Positions 25,432-34,562 of a stretch of DNA of 64,000 nt are shown in pieces. Source of the DNA: Pedobacter psychrophilus (GTDB taxonomy: Bacteria > Bacteroidota > Bacteroidia > Sphingobacteriales > Sphingobacteriaceae); NCBI RefSeq assembly GCF_001652725.1, contig NZ_LWHJ01000022.1, positions 434,001-498,000 on the forward strand, given 5' to 3'. Position numbers and translations under genes: made by a program. Position 1 is the stretch's first letter, and each line of letters starts with the position of its first letter. The notes below the pieces were generated by a model that had not been told where the DNA came from, ran no database searches, and was given only the letters and a program-made list of their open reading frames with translations.

Positions 25432-26250
25432 TTAAACAGCAACGCTATGATCTCTCAAAGCATCGTTTAAAGAAGTTTTTTTATCTGTTGATTCTTTTCT
25501 TTTTCCGATAATTAAAGCACAAGGAACCTGAAATTCACCGGCAGGGAACTTTTTAGTATATGAACCTGGAATTACAACAGAACGCTCTGGTACAACCATT
25601 TTATGCTCAACTGGTTCTGGACCTGTTACATCAATAATTTTTGTTGAAGCCGTAAGCACAACATTTGCACCTAAAACCACCTCTTTTTCTAACCTAACTC
25701 CTTCAACAACTATTGCTCTAGAACCTAAAAAACAGCCATCTTCTATAATTACCGGAGCAGCTTGAACTGGTTCTAAAACGCCTCCAATACCAACGCCACC
25801 ACTTAAATGAACATCTTTTCCTATTTGCGCACAAGAGCCAACTGTTGCCCAAGTATCAACCATAGTTCCACTATCTACATAGGCGCCAATATTTACATAT
25901 GATGGCATCAAAATAACTCCTTTAGCTAAATAAGAACCATAACGGGCTAATCCGTGAGGTACAACCCTAACTCCGGTTTTTTTGAAATCGGTTTTTAACT
26001 TCATTTTATCATGAAAAACAAAAGGGCCAGCCTTTATTTCTTCCATTTCCCTGATTGGGAAATACATGATTACTGCCTTTTTTATCCAATCATTAACATG
26101 CCATATGGTCCCCACTTTTTCTGCAATACGTATTTCACCTGAATCTAAACGGTGTATAATACGTTCAATAATATCTTTATATTCTTTAAAATTAAGCAGG
26201 TTTCTGTCGTCCCAGGCTTCTTCTACGGCTTTTTTAAATTCGGTTATCAT
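25432..26250 (-). CDS. dapD: 2,3,4,5-tetrahydropyridine-2,6-dicarboxylate N-succinyltransferase
   Basis: A 272-residue enzyme of the succinylase branch of lysine and diaminopimelate synthesis. It has an N-terminal helical domain and a left-handed parallel beta-helix of hexapeptide repeats (GVILMPSYVNIGAYVDSG, GTMVDTWATVGSCAQIG, VHLSGGVGIGGVLEP, DGCFLGSRAIVVEGV), then PCALIIGKR. The PPVR-like block GVRVVPHGLARYGSYL is the family substrate region. The ATG at 26250 (MITEFKKAVEEAWDD) is chosen over an upstream in-frame start because it fits the family N terminus. It is divergent from the S4-domain gene. Confidence 0.93.
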   Translation of the reverse strand: MITEFKKAVEEAWDDRNLLNFKEYKDIIERIIHRLDSGEIRIAEKVGTIWHVNDWIKKAVIMYFPIREMEEIKAGPFVFHDKMKLKTDFKKTGVRVVPHGLARYGSYLAKGVILMPSYVNIGAYVDSGTMVDTWATVGSCAQIGKDVHLSGGVGIGGVLEPVQAAPVIIEDGCFLGSRAIVVEGVRLEKEVVLGANVVLTASTKIIDVTGPEPVEHKMVVPERSVVIPGSYTKKFPAGEFQVPCALIIGKRKESTDKKTSLNDALRDHSVAV

Positions 26251-26322
26251 TCTAATTTTGTTTTTGTGCAAATTAAAGGTTTTTTTGCAACACAAGGGAA
26301 TTTTGCTTTATTTTTGAATACG

Positions 26323-26721
26323 ATGGCAGATAAGTTAAGAATTGATAAATATCTATGGTCAATACGTTTGTTTAAAACGCGTTCTCTAGCAACTGATGCC
26401 TGTAAAGCAGGTAGGGTTAAAAAGGAAGGAACAAATATAAAGCCCAGCCATGAGGTTAAAATAGGAGAGGTTTATCAGGTTTCTAAAGCCATCGAAAAAA
26501 AGATTATCAAGGTTTTAGAACTTTTACCAAGCCGTGTAGATGCAAAAAAAGCAGTTTTAGCTTATGCCGATTTAACGCCACCAGAAGAAACGGCAAAATA
26601 TAAATCTATGTTCCATTCGCCAGTTCTAACACGAGATAAAGGCGCAGGAAGACCAACAAAAAAAGACCGTAGGGAAATTGATGATTTAAGTGATAGTTTT
26701 TTTGATGTTGAGGAGGAGTAG
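26323..26721 (+). CDS. S4-domain RNA-binding protein (Hsp15-like)
   Basis: A 132-residue basic protein. The N-terminal 60 residues are an S4 domain: RIDKYLWSIRLFKTRSLATD, ACKAGRVKKEGTNIKPSH and EVKIGEVYQV. Relatives such as Hsp15 bind 50S subunits carrying stalled nascent chains. The acidic and polar tail ends DDLSDSFFDVEEE. The ATG at 26323 is chosen; a longer frame exists upstream but is antisense to dapD. A TATTTTTG element (26309-26316) ends 7 bp before the ATG, so the transcript may have almost no leader. Confidence 0.87.
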   Translation: MADKLRIDKYLWSIRLFKTRSLATDACKAGRVKKEGTNIKPSHEVKIGEVYQVSKAIEKKIIKVLELLPSRVDAKKAVLAYADLTPPEETAKYKSMFHSPVLTRDKGAGRPTKKDRREIDDLSDSFFDVEEE

Positions 26722-26729
26722 TTAGTTAG

Positions 26730-27707
26730 TTAGTTAGTTTTTATAAAACTCTCCATTACCTTTAAACTTAACAATGCATCGCTTAAAGAACAAGGATTTT
26801 CTTCTTTATCTAAAAAATAATTCACTGTTTTCTCAATCATGTTTTGTTGTACATGGAAAGGATTCTCAAAATTAAAAACCTCTGTTTGTCCGTTTTTTAT
26901 CAATGCCATTTCATTACTGAAAAAAGAAAAGATAATTTTTCCTTGGCTTCCAATAATTTCGCATTGTTCTATTTCATTATTTGGATAAGCGTTAAAATTC
27001 CATATCCCACTAAATGTGATATTATTTTTAAATAAAATTTGTCCTACTGTCATATCATCAGCCTCGCTATTTTGAGCTTGATTTTTTGAAAATCCCTGAC
27101 TAAATATCGGAGCACCTAAAATATGAACTAGTATATCTAGTTGATGAGGCGCTAAATCATAAAATAATCCTCCACCTGAAATTACTGGATTCAATCGCCA
27201 GTTCTCGTCGCTTTTAGCAATCATATCAGAATTTGGTTGTTGTAATAACTTTAAATCGATAATTCTTATTTCTCCAATTATCCCACTTTCTATCAATTCC
27301 TTTAATTTCACAAATAGCGGTAAGGCTCTGCGATAATGAGCGACAGTAACTTTTTGATTGGTCTGTTTTTCGACTTCAATTAACTCTTCACACTCATCAA
27401 CTGTTAATGTTACTGGTTTTTCTATGTAGACATTTTTCCTTGCCTTCATTGCCTGTATGGCATAATCTTTATGAAAAGCAGGAGGAGTGGCAATATAAAT
27501 CGAATTAATATTTGGATCCTTTATTAAATCATCTGCTGAAGCATACCACTTTTCTATTTGATGCCTTTTTGCATAATCTGCAGCTTTTTCTGCATTACGA
27601 CGCATTACTGCTTCTATTTTAGAGTGAGCAACTTTGTTAAAAGCTTGACCACTTTTTATTTCCGTAACATCGCCACATCCTAATATTCCCCAAGTTATAA
27701 TTTTCAT
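26730..27707 (-). CDS. Gfo/Idh/MocA family oxidoreductase
   Basis: A 325-residue NAD(P)-dependent dehydrogenase. The Rossmann loop is WGILGCGDVTEIKSG (residues 6-20), followed by IYIATPPAFHKDY and the catalytic EKP motif in NVYIEKPVTLTVDEC. The C-terminal domain has GGGLFYDLAPHQLDILVHILG, including the conserved aspartate-histidine of the active site. Such enzymes oxidise or reduce sugars and related polyols; the substrate is not predictable. It converges with the S4-domain gene with only 8 nt between them. Upstream lies AT-rich repeat-like sequence. Confidence 0.88.
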   Translation of the reverse strand: MKIITWGILGCGDVTEIKSGQAFNKVAHSKIEAVMRRNAEKAADYAKRHQIEKWYASADDLIKDPNINSIYIATPPAFHKDYAIQAMKARKNVYIEKPVTLTVDECEELIEVEKQTNQKVTVAHYRRALPLFVKLKELIESGIIGEIRIIDLKLLQQPNSDMIAKSDENWRLNPVISGGGLFYDLAPHQLDILVHILGAPIFSQGFSKNQAQNSEADDMTVGQILFKNNITFSGIWNFNAYPNNEIEQCEIIGSQGKIIFSFFSNEMALIKNGQTEVFNFENPFHVQQNMIEKTVNYFLDKEENPCSLSDALLSLKVMESFIKTN

Positions 27708-27814
27708 GTTTTTTAAAGTTTTAGTTGTTAGGTTTTAAGTAGTAAGTTCTAAATAAAATATCAATTTGAAATTTAGGTGTGAAAATAATATTTACCTATT
27801 ACCTTAAACTCATT

Positions 27815-28288
27815 TTAATAATCAATTCTTTTTTCACTTTTCTCCCACAAATTAAAAGCCTTAATAGCTTCATCAGCTAAAATTTGCTCGGATTTTAATT
27901 TTCTATTTTCTGGTGTTAAATCTAATTCTTGGTAAATAAAAGCATCATCAAAACCGATATTTGCAGCATCTTTTTTTGTGTTGCCATAATACATTTTATC
28001 TAATCTGCCCCAATAAATTGCTCCTAAACACATTGGGCAAGGCTCGCAACTGGTGTAAATTACACAACCTTCTAAATTAAAAGTATTTAAATTAGCACAA
28101 GCTAATCTTATAGTGGCTACTTCTGCATGTGCCGTAGGATCATTTGTTGTTGTTACTGTATTTGCACTTTGAGCTATGATTTTTCCATCTTTCACAATCA
28201 CCGCTCCAAATGGTCCGCCTAAATCTTGTTCTACATTTTGGTGAGATAATGCTATGGCCAATCTCATAAATTCTTGATGTTTTTCCAT
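27815..28288 (-). CDS. guaD: Guanine deaminase (cytidine deaminase-fold)
   Basis: A 157-residue zinc hydrolase that turns guanine into xanthine. Zinc motifs are H54-A-E56 (TAHAEVATIRLAC) and C84-P-M-C87 in SCEPCPMCLGAIYWGRLDKMYY. The distal part DAANIGFDDAFIYQELDL closely follows the Bacillus-type GuaD sequence, distinguishing it from the tRNA deaminase TadA. The frame could begin at a TTG four codons earlier, but the ATG at 28288 is preferred. A terminator separates it from the OmpH-like gene upstream, so it has its own promoter. Confidence 0.85.
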   Translation of the reverse strand: MEKHQEFMRLAIALSHQNVEQDLGGPFGAVIVKDGKIIAQSANTVTTTNDPTAHAEVATIRLACANLNTFNLEGCVIYTSCEPCPMCLGAIYWGRLDKMYYGNTKKDAANIGFDDAFIYQELDLTPENRKLKSEQILADEAIKAFNLWEKSEKRIDY

Positions 28289-28303
28289 ATTAGTGTTCAA
28301 AAA

Positions 28304-28330
28304 AAAAGTCTAGCTAAAAGCCAGACTTTT
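28304..28330 (-). terminator. Terminator after the OmpH-like lipoprotein gene
   Basis: AAAAGTCTAGCT and AGCCAGACTTTT pair with one wobble across a short A-rich loop. The A-run to the left is a T-run on the minus strand, so it ends minus-strand transcription. Confidence 0.75.
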
Positions 28331-28350
28331 AAAATTATTTTTCGGCTAAA

Positions 28351-28962
28351 TTATTTCTGATCTTTTTTATAAGCTTCATTTAATCCAGCAATTACTTCTT
28401 TTGTAACATCCAAACTTTCATCAGCAAATAAAATTGCGCTATTTCCTTTAGAATAAGTTAAAACCATTTTATAGCCTTTATCCTTAGCGTGAACTTTTAA
28501 ATACTCAGCTACTTTGTTATATAACTTTTCATTTTCTTTAGCTTCCTCACCTTGTAAAGCAGAACCTGCATTTTGTTGGTAAGCTTGTAATTCTTGTTGT
28601 TTTCTAGCTAAACGTTGTTCTGTTTGTGCTCTTTGGTCAGCACTCATGGTATTTGCGGCTTGTTGATAAGCAGCAACTTCACGTTGAAAAGCAGCACCTT
28701 TATCTTTTAAATCAGATTCTGCTGTTTTAGATTTACCTTCAAATTTAGATTTGATTTCTTTAAAGTACTCGTAGTTAGTTAATAAAGAATCAGAGTTTAC
28801 ATAAACAATACCTCCAGTTGCATTAACTGCATTTTCTGTATTTAAAGCTTTAGAAGAAGAATCGGCAGTTTTAGGCTCTGTTTTATTGTTGCAAGAAGAA
28901 ACAGCTACAATTAAGGCTAATCCGATACTAGTCTTTACAACATTTGAAAAAATTTTATTCAT
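28351..28962 (-). CDS. OmpH/Skp-like coiled-coil lipoprotein
   Basis: A 203-residue periplasmic protein of the Skp family of outer-membrane chaperones. The start at 28962 yields a lipoprotein signal with lipobox VSSC (cysteine 26). It continues with IVYVNSDSLLTNYEYFKEI, the standard Skp N-terminal strand, and long coiled-coil helices rich in Q, A, K and E (residues 65-150; AQTEQRLARKQQELQAYQQ), then GYKMVLTYSKGNSAILFADESLDVT. Lipid attachment differs from soluble E. coli Skp. It has a TATATTTG -7 element (28981-28988) and ends at a strong terminator. Confidence 0.88.
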   Translation of the reverse strand: MNKIFSNVVKTSIGLALIVAVSSCNNKTEPKTADSSSKALNTENAVNATGGIVYVNSDSLLTNYEYFKEIKSKFEGKSKTAESDLKDKGAAFQREVAAYQQAANTMSADQRAQTEQRLARKQQELQAYQQNAGSALQGEEAKENEKLYNKVAEYLKVHAKDKGYKMVLTYSKGNSAILFADESLDVTKEVIAGLNEAYKKDQK

Positions 28963-29027
28963 TTGATATTTTTTTGTCGGCAAATATAATGATTAGTTTT
29001 ATAGTTCATTAATTCAAAATCCACAAA

Positions 29028-29059
29028 AAAAAGGTCTTATTTTTCGATAAGACCTTTTT
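29028..29059 (-). terminator. Terminator after trxA
   Basis: AAAAAGGTCTTAT and ATAAGACCTTTTT pair perfectly (13 bp) around TTTTCG. The flanking A-run gives a T-run on the minus strand. Confidence 0.85.
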
Positions 29060-29073
29060 AAATTTTTTGAAAC

Positions 29074-29394
29074 TTATGCTAATTGAGTATCCAATTTTCC
29101 TGCTAAAACAGATTTTGGCACTGCACCAATTTGTTTATCTACAATTTCTCCGTTTTTAAAGAATAACAATGCAGGTATATTTCTGATACCGTAATTCATA
29201 GAAATTTGAGGATTATTATCCACGTTTACTTTTCCTATAACTGCTTTACCTTCATATTCTTTAGCTAATTCTTCAACAACTGGTCCAACCATTCTACATG
29301 GTCCACACCATTCTGCCCAAAAATCTACTAAAACTGGTTTATCTGATTTTAATACTAACTCATCAAAGTTAGCGTCTGTTATTTCTAATGCCAT
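29074..29394 (-). CDS. trxA: Thioredoxin
   Basis: A 106-residue cytosolic disulfide reductase with the redox motif W29-C-G-P-C33 in [11 protein letters not shown], the cis-proline loop in [13 protein letters not shown] and the usual buried aspartate (VDFWAEW). The length is standard and there is no signal peptide. It is a monocistronic unit: a good promoter upstream and a strong hairpin terminator downstream. Confidence 0.95.
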   Translation of the reverse strand: MALEITDANFDELVLKSDKPVLVDFWAEWCGPCRMVGPVVEELAKEYEGKAVIGKVNVDNNPQISMNYGIRNIPALLFFKNGEIVDKQIGAVPKSVLAGKLDTQLA

Positions 29395-29417
29395 GATATT
29401 TTTTTATAATGATTTAT

Positions 29418-29449
29418 CAAATATAAAGCCATGTAACCGATTTCACAAA
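29418..29449 (-). promoter_or_regulatory. trxA: Bacteroidota-type promoter of trxA
   Basis: On the minus strand TTTG (plus 29446-29449), 20 bp, TATATTTG (plus 29418-29425), followed by the ATG 24 bp later. Confidence 0.75.
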
Positions 29450-29485
29450 TAGATAAATGTAATTTGCAGATAGCTATAATTTATA

Positions 29486-32400
29486 TTGAATTTGGCTTAT
29501 GGTTTGATAAAATATCAAAAAAAGCATATATCATTGAATAAATACCTAAAACTAAGTCTGAAAATATTTGCCTGGATTGTGGGATCCATAATTGGGCTTT
29601 TTTTATTAATTGTTGTTCTTATCCAAATTCCAGCAATACAAAATATTCTAAAAAATAAGGTTGTAACCTATTTAGAGGGCAAATTTAAAACTCCTGTTAA
29701 GATTGATAAAATAGAAATCGGTTTACCTAAAAAATTGGTTTTACGTGGTTTTTACTTTGAAAGCCAAGCAAAAGACACTTTACTAGCGGGTGATAAATTG
29801 GCAGTTGATATTTCGTTGTTTAAAATACTAGACAATCAAATTGAAATTAATTCTTTGGATTTAGAGGGAATTGTAACAAATATAAATCGAAGCCAAGATT
29901 CTGTTTTCAATTTTGATTACATGATTAAAGCTTTTGTTAGCGATCAAGCAAAACCACCAACGCCAACAGATACTTCTGCTGCCATGAAGTTTTCTATCAG
30001 TAAAATTAACCTCGATAAAATAAGGGTTCGCTTTAATGATGCCATTACAAAAAATGATGTTGACGTTTATTTAAATCATTTTGATACCAACATTAAAAAG
30101 TTTGATTTAGATAAAATGGATTTCAAAATCCCAAAAATCACTTTAAATGGATTAGACGTGAAACTAAAGCAAGGTCTAATAGAAGAAGTTGCAAAAAATA
30201 CTGTTGCTAACGCAGATGCTGCTTCATCTTCCCCTGATTTAAAATTAGAAATCGGCAAATTAGACCTTCAAAAAATAGCGGTTGATTATAACAATGGTGA
30301 TGGTAAATTAGTTACCAAATTGAATTTAGGAAAACTTTTGGTTGATTTTAATGAAATTAACCTTAAAAAACAGTTGGTAGATATTAAATCAATAGAGTTT
30401 GCAGATACAAAAGGAAACCTGGTTATAGGCAAAGAATTAAAAGATGCCGTAAAGAAAGCAACAACAACAGATTCTTCATCTTCCTCAGAAAATGCCAATT
30501 GGAAAGTGAATTTGAGAAATGCGGATTTCGATAATATAGCTTTTGCATTTGATGATATGAATGCTCCTCGCCAAAGAAAGGGAATGGATTTTATGCATTT
30601 AGACATGAAAAATATCAGCTTAAACGCAGATAATTTCTTTTATAGTTTAGATACCATTTCTGGCGATATCAATAAATTTACTTTACAGGATAAAAGTGGC
30701 TTAAATGTACAAGAGTTAAAAACTAACTTCTTTTACGGACCAAAAAATGCCTTTTTAAAAAATCTATATTTAAAAACTCCGCAAACTTTATTAAAGGATG
30801 AAGTGATTGTGAAATATCCCTCAATTGATGCTTTATCAAAAACTCCTGGAGAATTATATATAGATGCAAATATTAACGGTAGTAAATTAGGGTTTAAAGA
30901 TATTTTATTATTGGTGCCTACGCTTTCTACAACTGCACCTTTTAACACCATGCCGAATGCGGTTATGAATATCAATAGCAAAGTGATTGGACAAGTTAAG
31001 GACATTAAAATCCCTAAGCTTGAAATCTCTGGAATTGGAAATACTCGTATTGCTGCAAGTGGAAATATTAAAGGTTTGCCAAATGTAGATAAAGCTTATT
31101 TCGATTTAAATATCAAAGATTTTAGATCTACTAGTAAAGATATCAATGCATTTATTTCAAAGGGAACTATTCCAGCTAACATACAATTGCCTTCAACATT
31201 TGGAGCAAAGGGATTTTTTAAAGGAGGCATCAATAACTTTAATACCAATTTAGCTTTGGCAAGCAGTTATGGAGCTGCCAAAATTAAGGCAAGTTTTGAT
31301 CAAAGAGTAAAAAATAAGGAAAGATATCAGGCTGTAGCCGAAATTGATAATTTTAACGTTGGTAAATTAATAAAAAACGATTCGGTTGGCAGAATCAGTT
31401 TAAGAGCAAACATAAAAGGCATCGGGCTTGACCCAAAAACTGCTAATGCAACTTTAGATGGTACTCTAATCAAAGCCGTTTATAATAAATACACTTATAG
31501 AAATTTAGATCTAAAGGGGAATATCGCAAATGGTTTGTTTAAGGCTTTCGCCGATATGAAAGACCCAAATCTTTATTTTAACCTTGCTGCTAACGGAAGT
31601 TTTAAAGATAAATATCCTGCCGTTAAAATGAAATTGAATTTAGATAGTGTAGATTTAAATGCCTTAAATTTATACGCAACTCCTTTAAAAGTTAGAGGAT
31701 TTTTAGATGCCGATATTAAAACTGCCGATCCCAATTATTTAAACGGAAATATTTATTTAACAAAATTATTAATTGCCGATTCTAAAGAACGTTACCAATT
31801 AGATTCTGTAAAAGTAATCTCGACAGCAACCTCAGAAAAAAACAGTTTAAAATTAACCTCACAAATTCTGTCTGCTAGTTTAGATGGCAAATATCAATTA
31901 ACAGAAGTTGGAACTGCTTTAAGCAATACAATTGCAAAATATTACAACACAGGTACTTCCACAACCAAGCCCGATACTTTAAAAACACAACGTTTTAATT
32001 TTGCATTAAACGTTTCTGACGATCCAATTTTATACACTTTAGTTCCCTCTTTAACCAGAATCGAACCTATCGCAATTAAAGGTAGATATAATAGTAATGG
32101 CGATTCTTTAGTGGTAAACGGAACTTTGCCAAAAATTGTTTACGCCGGCAATACCATTACTAATGGTATATTAAATATAAAAACGGATAGCTCGGCATTA
32201 AAATACAGCTTATTAATAGACCAGATTAAAAGTGCATCCCTACAATTGAACAAAACAAGTTTAACGGGTCAGTTAAAAAATAATCTGCTGGATTATCGTC
32301 TAAGAGTTTTAGACAAAACCGATAAAGAACAATATTTAGTTGCTGGTAACCTAAAAGCTTTAGAAAATAATGATAGTGAATTTAGGTTAAATCTTGACGG

Positions 32401-34561
32401 TTTAAAATTGAACTATCAACCTTGGCAAGTAAGTAACGATAACTTAATTAAGTTTGGTGTAAATGGAATTTATGCTAATAATTTTGAAATCTCTAACACA
32501 GGGCAATCCATCAAAATTCAGTCGCAGCAAACTTCTGCAAACTCGCCTTTGGCAATAGATTTTAGCAATTTTAAAATAGAGACTATTACTAATATTTTAT
32601 CCAAGGATTCCCTTTTAGCAGGTGGGGTTATAAATGGAAATGTAATTGCCAAAAACTTATCAGCAACGCCAACTTTTAATGCAGATATGACGATTAAGGA
32701 TTTCAACTTTATGACAGATACAGTTGGAAATGTTGCAGTAAAAGTGAATAACAATACTCCAAATATCTTTAATGCAGATGTTGCTATCACCGGAAACGGA
32801 AATCAGGTAAATCTTGCTGGTCTTTACAATACTACAAGCAGTAGTTTTGATATGAATTTAGATATGCAACGTCTAAATTTAAAAAGTATTCAAGGGTTTA
32901 CTTTGGGTAATATGACGGATGCGAAGGGTTATTTAAACGGAGCGTTTACTATAAAAGGAACTGCAACCGCACCTCAAGTAAGGGGAGATTTAGCGTTTAA
33001 CGATGCGGCTTTTAGAGTTACCCCTTTAAATTCCTATTTTAAAGTTGGGTCTGATAAAATTGTTTTTAATGGTGATGGGATCTTATTCAACGAATTTGCT
33101 TTATCAGATTCAGCTGATAATAAACTGTCTGTAAATGGCGCTATTTATACCAAAACATTTACAGATTTTAGGTTTAATCTGGAAGTAGATGCCGATAATT
33201 TTATGGCTGTAAATTCTACAGAAAAAGACAACGAACTTTATTATGGTAAGCTTTTATTTGATACCAAGATGCGTATTAAAGGAGACTTAAATAATCCAAT
33301 AATTGATGGAAGTATAAAAATAAACAAAGACACAAAACTTACTTTAGTTTTACCACAATCAGATCCTGGTATTGCAGATAGAGAAGGAATTGTAGAGTTT
33401 ATAGACCAGGATGATCCTGCTTTTAATAAAGCGTTTATTTTACCTGATTCTTTAAATCAAGCTCCATTTAAAGGGATGAGTTTAGCCATGACAATTGAGG
33501 TGGATCCAGAGGCAGAATTGACCATGGTCATTGACAAAGGAAACGGAGATTTTGTTAAACTAAAAGGAGAAGCAGAATTAAGTGCAGGTATTGATCCATC
33601 TGGAAAAGTAAGTTTAACTGGTAAATATGAATTGGCAGAAGGTTTCTATGAAATGTCTTTCAATTTCATAAAACGTCAGTTTCAAATTCAGAAAGGAAGT
33701 ACCGTTTTATGGACAGGCGATCCGTCATCAGCAACTTTAAATGTTACTGCGATTTACATTGCTAACACGGCCCCTATAGATTTGGTAGGTGATCAATTAG
33801 CATCAGGTTCTGCTGCAGTAAGAAATACTTATAAGCAAAAACTGCCATTTAATGTATTGTTAAATATGGATGGAGAGTTATTAAAACCCGAAATTTCATT
33901 TGATGTGACTTTGCCTGATGGTAACTATAATGTTTCTACAGATGTTTTAAGTACTACAAAAACGAAACTCGCACAGTTAAGAGAACAACCATCAGAACTT
34001 AATAAGCAGGTTTTTGCATTACTATTACTGAATAGGTTTATTGGCGAAGATCCTTTTGCAAGTGAAGCGGGTGGTGGCGGAGCCGAATCTTTAGTAAGAC
34101 AGAGTGTGAGTAAGATTATATCTCAGCAATTGAATGATTTTGCTGGAGATTTAATTTCTGGTGTCGAGCTTAATTTTGATTTAGAATCTACAGATGATTA
34201 TACCACAGGAAACCGTGAAAACCGTACGGATTTAAACGTTGGTTTATCAAAACGATTATTGAACGATAGGTTGAAAGTCACTATTGGTAGCAGTTTTGGA
34301 TTAGAAGGTCCGCAACAGAGTAACCAACAGGCAAATAATATTGCTGGAGATGTAGCTGTTGATTATTCGTTATCAAAAGATGGAAGATATTTATTAAGGG
34401 CATATCGTAAAAACCAATATCAAGTTGCTTTGCAGGGGCAAGTGATAGAAACCGGATTAGGCTTTATCATTACAATGGATTACAATAAGTTTAAAGAGCT
34501 TTTCGAGAAATCGAAACAAAAAAAACAAGATAAAAAAGAACAAAATACCGAGAGCAAATAA
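29486..34561 (+). CDS. tamB: TamB-like translocation and assembly module protein
   Basis: A 1691-residue inner-membrane-anchored protein. One transmembrane helix at about residues 26-50 (IFAWIVGSIIGLFLLIVVLI) is followed by the AsmA/TamB-type start (IQNILKNKVVTYLEGKF, VKIDKIEIGLPKKLVLRGF). Then comes a very long beta-rich groove and a C-terminal DUF490/TamB domain (from about 1270; SLTGKYELAEGFYEMSF, KLAQLREQPSELNKQVFALLLLNRF). It should bridge the periplasm and pass lipid or outer-membrane proteins. No ATG fits the 5' end; the frame begins at TTG 29486, with other TTG codons possible a few codons later. Its stop is 1 nt before the TamA-like gene. Confidence 0.9.
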   Translation: MNLAYGLIKYQKKHISLNKYLKLSLKIFAWIVGSIIGLFLLIVVLIQIPAIQNILKNKVVTYLEGKFKTPVKIDKIEIGLPKKLVLRGFYFESQAKDTLLAGDKLAVDISLFKILDNQIEINSLDLEGIVTNINRSQDSVFNFDYMIKAFVSDQAKPPTPTDTSAAMKFSISKINLDKIRVRFNDAITKNDVDVYLNHFDTNIKKFDLDKMDFKIPKITLNGLDVKLKQGLIEEVAKNTVANADAASSSPDLKLEIGKLDLQKIAVDYNNGDGKLVTKLNLGKLLVDFNEINLKKQLVDIKSIEFADTKGNLVIGKELKDAVKKATTTDSSSSSENANWKVNLRNADFDNIAFAFDDMNAPRQRKGMDFMHLDMKNISLNADNFFYSLDTISGDINKFTLQDKSGLNVQELKTNFFYGPKNAFLKNLYLKTPQTLLKDEVIVKYPSIDALSKTPGELYIDANINGSKLGFKDILLLVPTLSTTAPFNTMPNAVMNINSKVIGQVKDIKIPKLEISGIGNTRIAASGNIKGLPNVDKAYFDLNIKDFRSTSKDINAFISKGTIPANIQLPSTFGAKGFFKGGINNFNTNLALASSYGAAKIKASFDQRVKNKERYQAVAEIDNFNVGKLIKNDSVGRISLRANIKGIGLDPKTANATLDGTLIKAVYNKYTYRNLDLKGNIANGLFKAFADMKDPNLYFNLAANGSFKDKYPAVKMKLNLDSVDLNALNLYATPLKVRGFLDADIKTADPNYLNGNIYLTKLLIADSKERYQLDSVKVISTATSEKNSLKLTSQILSASLDGKYQLTEVGTALSNTIAKYYNTGTSTTKPDTLKTQRFNFALNVSDDPILYTLVPSLTRIEPIAIKGRYNSNGDSLVVNGTLPKIVYAGNTITNGILNIKTDSSALKYSLLIDQIKSASLQLNKTSLTGQLKNNLLDYRLRVLDKTDKEQYLVAGNLKALENNDSEFRLNLDGLKLNYQPWQVSNDNLIKFGVNGIYANNFEISNTGQSIKIQSQQTSANSPLAIDFSNFKIETITNILSKDSLLAGGVINGNVIAKNLSATPTFNADMTIKDFNFMTDTVGNVAVKVNNNTPNIFNADVAITGNGNQVNLAGLYNTTSSSFDMNLDMQRLNLKSIQGFTLGNMTDAKGYLNGAFTIKGTATAPQVRGDLAFNDAAFRVTPLNSYFKVGSDKIVFNGDGILFNEFALSDSADNKLSVNGAIYTKTFTDFRFNLEVDADNFMAVNSTEKDNELYYGKLLFDTKMRIKGDLNNPIIDGSIKINKDTKLTLVLPQSDPGIADREGIVEFIDQDDPAFNKAFILPDSLNQAPFKGMSLAMTIEVDPEAELTMVIDKGNGDFVKLKGEAELSAGIDPSGKVSLTGKYELAEGFYEMSFNFIKRQFQIQKGSTVLWTGDPSSATLNVTAIYIANTAPIDLVGDQLASGSAAVRNTYKQKLPFNVLLNMDGELLKPEISFDVTLPDGNYNVSTDVLSTTKTKLAQLREQPSELNKQVFALLLLNRFIGEDPFASEAGGGGAESLVRQSVSKIISQQLNDFAGDLISGVELNFDLESTDDYTTGNRENRTDLNVGLSKRLLNDRLKVTIGSSFGLEGPQQSNQQANNIAGDVAVDYSLSKDGRYLLRAYRKNQYQVALQGQVIETGLGFIITMDYNKFKELFEKSKQKKQDKKEQNTESK

Positions 34562-34562
34562 T

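Noticed and set aside
26152-26322. Upstream extension of the S4-domain protein by 57 codons
   Set aside because: The extension is antisense to dapD and has no S4-family content; the ATG at 26323 gives a normal Hsp15-like N terminus and follows a promoter element.
30286-30606. Minus-strand frames of 60-106 codons inside tamB
   Set aside because: They are shadows of the repetitive beta-rich coding sequence and lack start context.
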